A stretch of DNA of 64,000 bases from Bacillota bacterium. Lineage in GTDB: Bacteria > Bacillota_I > Bacilli_A > RF39 > UBA660. How positions within the stretch are numbered: the first letter of the stretch is position 1; every line of letters begins with the position of its first letter. Shown one piece after another: positions 61,956 through 64,000 of the stretch. Location of the stretch: NCBI GenBank assembly GCA_023430885.1, contig JAEYYH010000032.1, forward strand, positions 52,300 through 116,299, in the 5' to 3' direction. A program made the translations under genes and the position numbers. Below the pieces are notes generated by a model. It saw nothing but the letters and a program-made list of their open reading frames with translations. It ran no database searches and was not told the DNA's origin.

Positions 61956-64000
61956 TTAATATTTAATTTCTTTTAATCTTGGATATGTTGTTCCAGTTAT
62001 TACCCAAGTGTTAGTGAAATCCCAATTAACATAGCTTGAATCTGTTTGCATTTCAATAGTTGTTTTTCCTTCACCATAATTTACAGAACTTATTCCATAT
62101 GTTTCTTTATCAAAATAACTATTAGATAGTGTACCATTTTGAACACCAACTATTGGTCCTAAATTGGAATTATATGTTACTCCAGACATTGTTCCAGCAC
62201 TATATGTGTAAGTTATAGTAGCATAATTTGCACCTGCTATGCCTCCTACATAAGTGCTGTACTTAGCTGTAACATTGCTAAGTGTATAACAATTACTTAT
62301 TGTTCCATATACTCTTCCTACCAGTCCTCCTGTATATGAAGATGATGTGTTAGTTGATTCAACATTTCCACTTGTAAATGATTTGGTAATTGAACTTGAC
62401 GTCCCTTGAGCATAACCTACTAATCCTCCAACATATGAATTTCCTTTTGAATTTCCTGTCGTATAGCTTCTAGTAATAGTGGTATTGTTTGTTAATCCTG
62501 CAAGTCCACCTATATATGTAGAAGTAGCATTTATAGTAACTGAGCTAGCAGAAGAATCAATAATTCCACCTGTTATGTTACCTACTAAACCTCCAATATT
62601 AGAAGCCCCTGTAATAGTTCCACTTGCTTTTACACCTGTAATATTAAATCCAGCACCCGTTACTTGTCCTACTATTGATCCAACATTGCTTCTTCCAACT
62701 ATATTTACATTGTAAAGATCTAAGTTTTTAACTTCTGCATTTTCTTTAGTTATACTTGAGAATAATCCTAAATTATCTAATGTTGAAGAATTTATATTTA
62801 GTCCACTTATTTTATGTCCATCACCATCTAAACTACCACTAAAATCATCGATTGGCGACCAAATTGCATAACTACTTCCTGTTAAATCTATATCATTAAA
62901 CAATTGATAGCATGCATTTGGCACTAATCTAATAGCATTTAAATCATTTGGAGTTTTGATTAAGTATGGATTATCTTTTGTACCGCTTCCGCTCCAAGTA
63001 TATGGAACCATTGAACTAACATAATTCTTTTCATTTAACATCATTCCTTTAATATATGGAGTTGTTTGTCCATTTATTATATCCCATGTGTTTGCAAAAT
63101 CAAATGATGAATATGTAGCAGCTTTGGTTGCATTTCCTAATAAGTCAATCTTTGTAGCAGAGATATTACTTGAATATATTCCGCTTGTTTGAACCACCCA
63201 GTATATATTACTTGCTGTACCTGACTGTGTTCCAATTATTGGTCCAGCAGCACTATTCAAAGGAACTCCAGTTATTGAGCCTATGCTGTAGACATTTGTT
63301 ACTGTTCCGTAATTATTTCCAATAACGCCTCCAACAGCAGTAGCATACCTAGCTGTTATATTACCAAGTGTATAACAATTACTTACTGTTGCATATGATC
63401 TTCCTACTAATCCACCTGTATATGAAGATGATGTATTAGTTGATTCAACATTTCCACTTGCAAATGATTTTGTGATTGAACTAGTGGTTGCATAAGCATA
63501 TCCTACTAATCCGCCTACATAAGAATTTCCTTTTACATTTCCTGTTGCATAACTCATTGTTATAGCAGTCCCATTAAGGTATCCTAGTAGGCCTCCTACA
63601 TATGTTGATGAACTAACTACAGTAGCAGATGATAGTGATAAATTAATAACACCACCAGTTAAATTTCCTACTAAGCCTCCTACATATGTTGTTCCATTAA
63701 TAGTACCACTAACTTTTACACCCGTTATCTTAAATCCGGCACCTGTTACTTGTCCAACAACAGCACCAACATAGCTTCTTCCAACTATATTTACATTGTA
63801 AAGATCTAAGTTTTTAACTTCAGCATTATCTTTAGTTATACTTGAGAATAATCCTGCATTATCTAATGTAGATGAATTTATATTTAATCCAATTATTTTA
63901 TGTCCATCACCATCTAAACTTCCACTAAAGTCATCGATTGGTGTCCAAGCTGTATAACTACTTGTTCTTAAATCAATATCATTAGCTAACTTATAATAAG
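61956..64000 (-). CDS. GLUG-repeat surface protein, partial (5' end beyond right edge)
   Basis: The frame stays open from 61956 to the window edge with 2 bases left over, so the start is missing; the first visible ATG (63557) is internal. The translated part is a row of GLUG repeats, GGLVGYAYATTS, GGLVGRSYATVS, GGLVGNITGG, with strand motifs SFTSGNVESTNTSSSYTG. It contains a 1,086-nt tandem repeat: DIDLRTSSYTAWTPIDD (near 63935) and DIDLTGSSYAIWSPIDD (near 62850) begin matching units. This suggests a beta-solenoid adhesin. The following gene is a lipoprotein in the same operon. Confidence 0.75.
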   Translation of the reverse strand, partial: YYKLANDIDLRTSSYTAWTPIDDFSGSLDGDGHKIIGLNINSSTLDNAGLFSSITKDNAEVKNLDLYNVNIVGRSYVGAVVGQVTGAGFKITGVKVSGTINGTTYVGGLVGNLTGGVINLSLSSATVVSSSTYVGGLLGYLNGTAITMSYATGNVKGNSYVGGLVGYAYATTSSITKSFASGNVESTNTSSSYTGGLVGRSYATVSNCYTLGNITARYATAVGGVIGNNYGTVTNVYSIGSITGVPLNSAAGPIIGTQSGTASNIYWVVQTSGIYSSNISATKIDLLGNATKAATYSSFDFANTWDIINGQTTPYIKGMMLNEKNYVSSMVPYTWSGSGTKDNPYLIKTPNDLNAIRLVPNACYQLFNDIDLTGSSYAIWSPIDDFSGSLDGDGHKISGLNINSSTLDNLGLFSSITKENAEVKNLDLYNVNIVGRSNVGSIVGQVTGAGFNITGVKASGTITGASNIGGLVGNITGGIIDSSASSVTINATSTYIGGLAGLTNNTTITRSYTTGNSKGNSYVGGLVGYAQGTSSSITKSFTSGNVESTNTSSSYTGGLVGRVYGTISNCYTLSNVTAKYSTYVGGIAGANYATITYTYSAGTMSGVTYNSNLGPIVGVQNGTLSNSYFDKETYGISSVNYGEGKTTIEMQTDSSYVNWDFTNTWVITGTTYPRLKEIKY

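Noticed and set aside
1..64000. tRNA or rRNA genes
   Set aside because: No cloverleaf with TTCRANYC-type arm and no rRNA-like GC-rich sequence found; the only structured RNA I support is the T-box.

Overview
The window is AT-rich, uses the standard stop code (TGA serves as a stop, tryptophan is TGG), and carries every convincing gene on the minus strand. The housekeeping block keeps the Bacillus subtilis order alaS - yrzL(ireB) - yrrK(ruvX) - yrzB - yrrL(mltG) - yrrM(trmR) - yrrN/yrrO(trhP1/trhP2) - greA, and alaS sits behind a T-box. This points to a Bacillota lineage, probably an uncultured gut-type Bacilli or Mollicutes-related group; the exact taxon cannot be fixed from sequence reading alone. 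The alanyl-tRNA synthetase is a short form without the C-terminal C-Ala region.

Region 1 (1-22190) is a surface-fibre locus. It holds secreted TasA/camelysin-like or sheath-like proteins (partial at 1-1000, 7445-8912, and a family at 14577-21625, three of them ending in a DUF5011-like Ig domain), a large GLUG-type protein (8921-12619), and three SipW-type (S26B) signal-peptidase relatives. These are one plain peptidase (1046-1630), one fused to a long cytoplasmic part ending in a degenerate EAL-like region (4316-6571), and one that seems to have lost its catalytic residues (6825-7358). In the same operon are a membrane-anchored McrB-like AAA+ ATPase (2790-4319) and a DUF2357-like protein without a nuclease domain (1640-2773). 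A small 50-residue ORF is translationally coupled to a 555-residue cytosolic protein (12744-14556). The sheath genes have related promoters with spaced TTGACA direct repeats and structured leaders.

Region 2 (22191-23398) is a complete-looking IS3/IS150-type insertion sequence with 25-bp imperfect ends and a 4-bp TAAT target duplication. Region 3 (23410-38305) is core: a PBP5-like carboxypeptidase, mtnN, trigger factor, greA, tRNA wobble-uridine hydroxylation and methylation genes, mltG, ruvX, ireB, alaS with two P-loop kinase genes under one T-box, and an AI-2E-type permease.

Region 4 (38462-64000) is the most unusual part. Three consecutive genes encode proteins of about 2,280-2,420 residues, each starting with a type IV prepilin leader and head, followed by a DUF6273-like module, about 11-12 DUF5011-like Ig repeats with a second DUF6273-like module among them, and a glycine-rich C-terminus. 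Three nearly identical 122-residue lipoproteins accompany them; their mature domain resembles the pilin-like head of the giants, suggesting the same head in a lipid-anchored form. The three giant genes share a promoter pattern. A GLUG-repeat protein with a 1,086-nt tandem repeat runs off the right edge. I infer that regions 1 and 4 build two kinds of cell-surface fibre or adhesin, one processed by SipW-type peptidases and one by a prepilin-peptidase route whose machinery lies outside the window.
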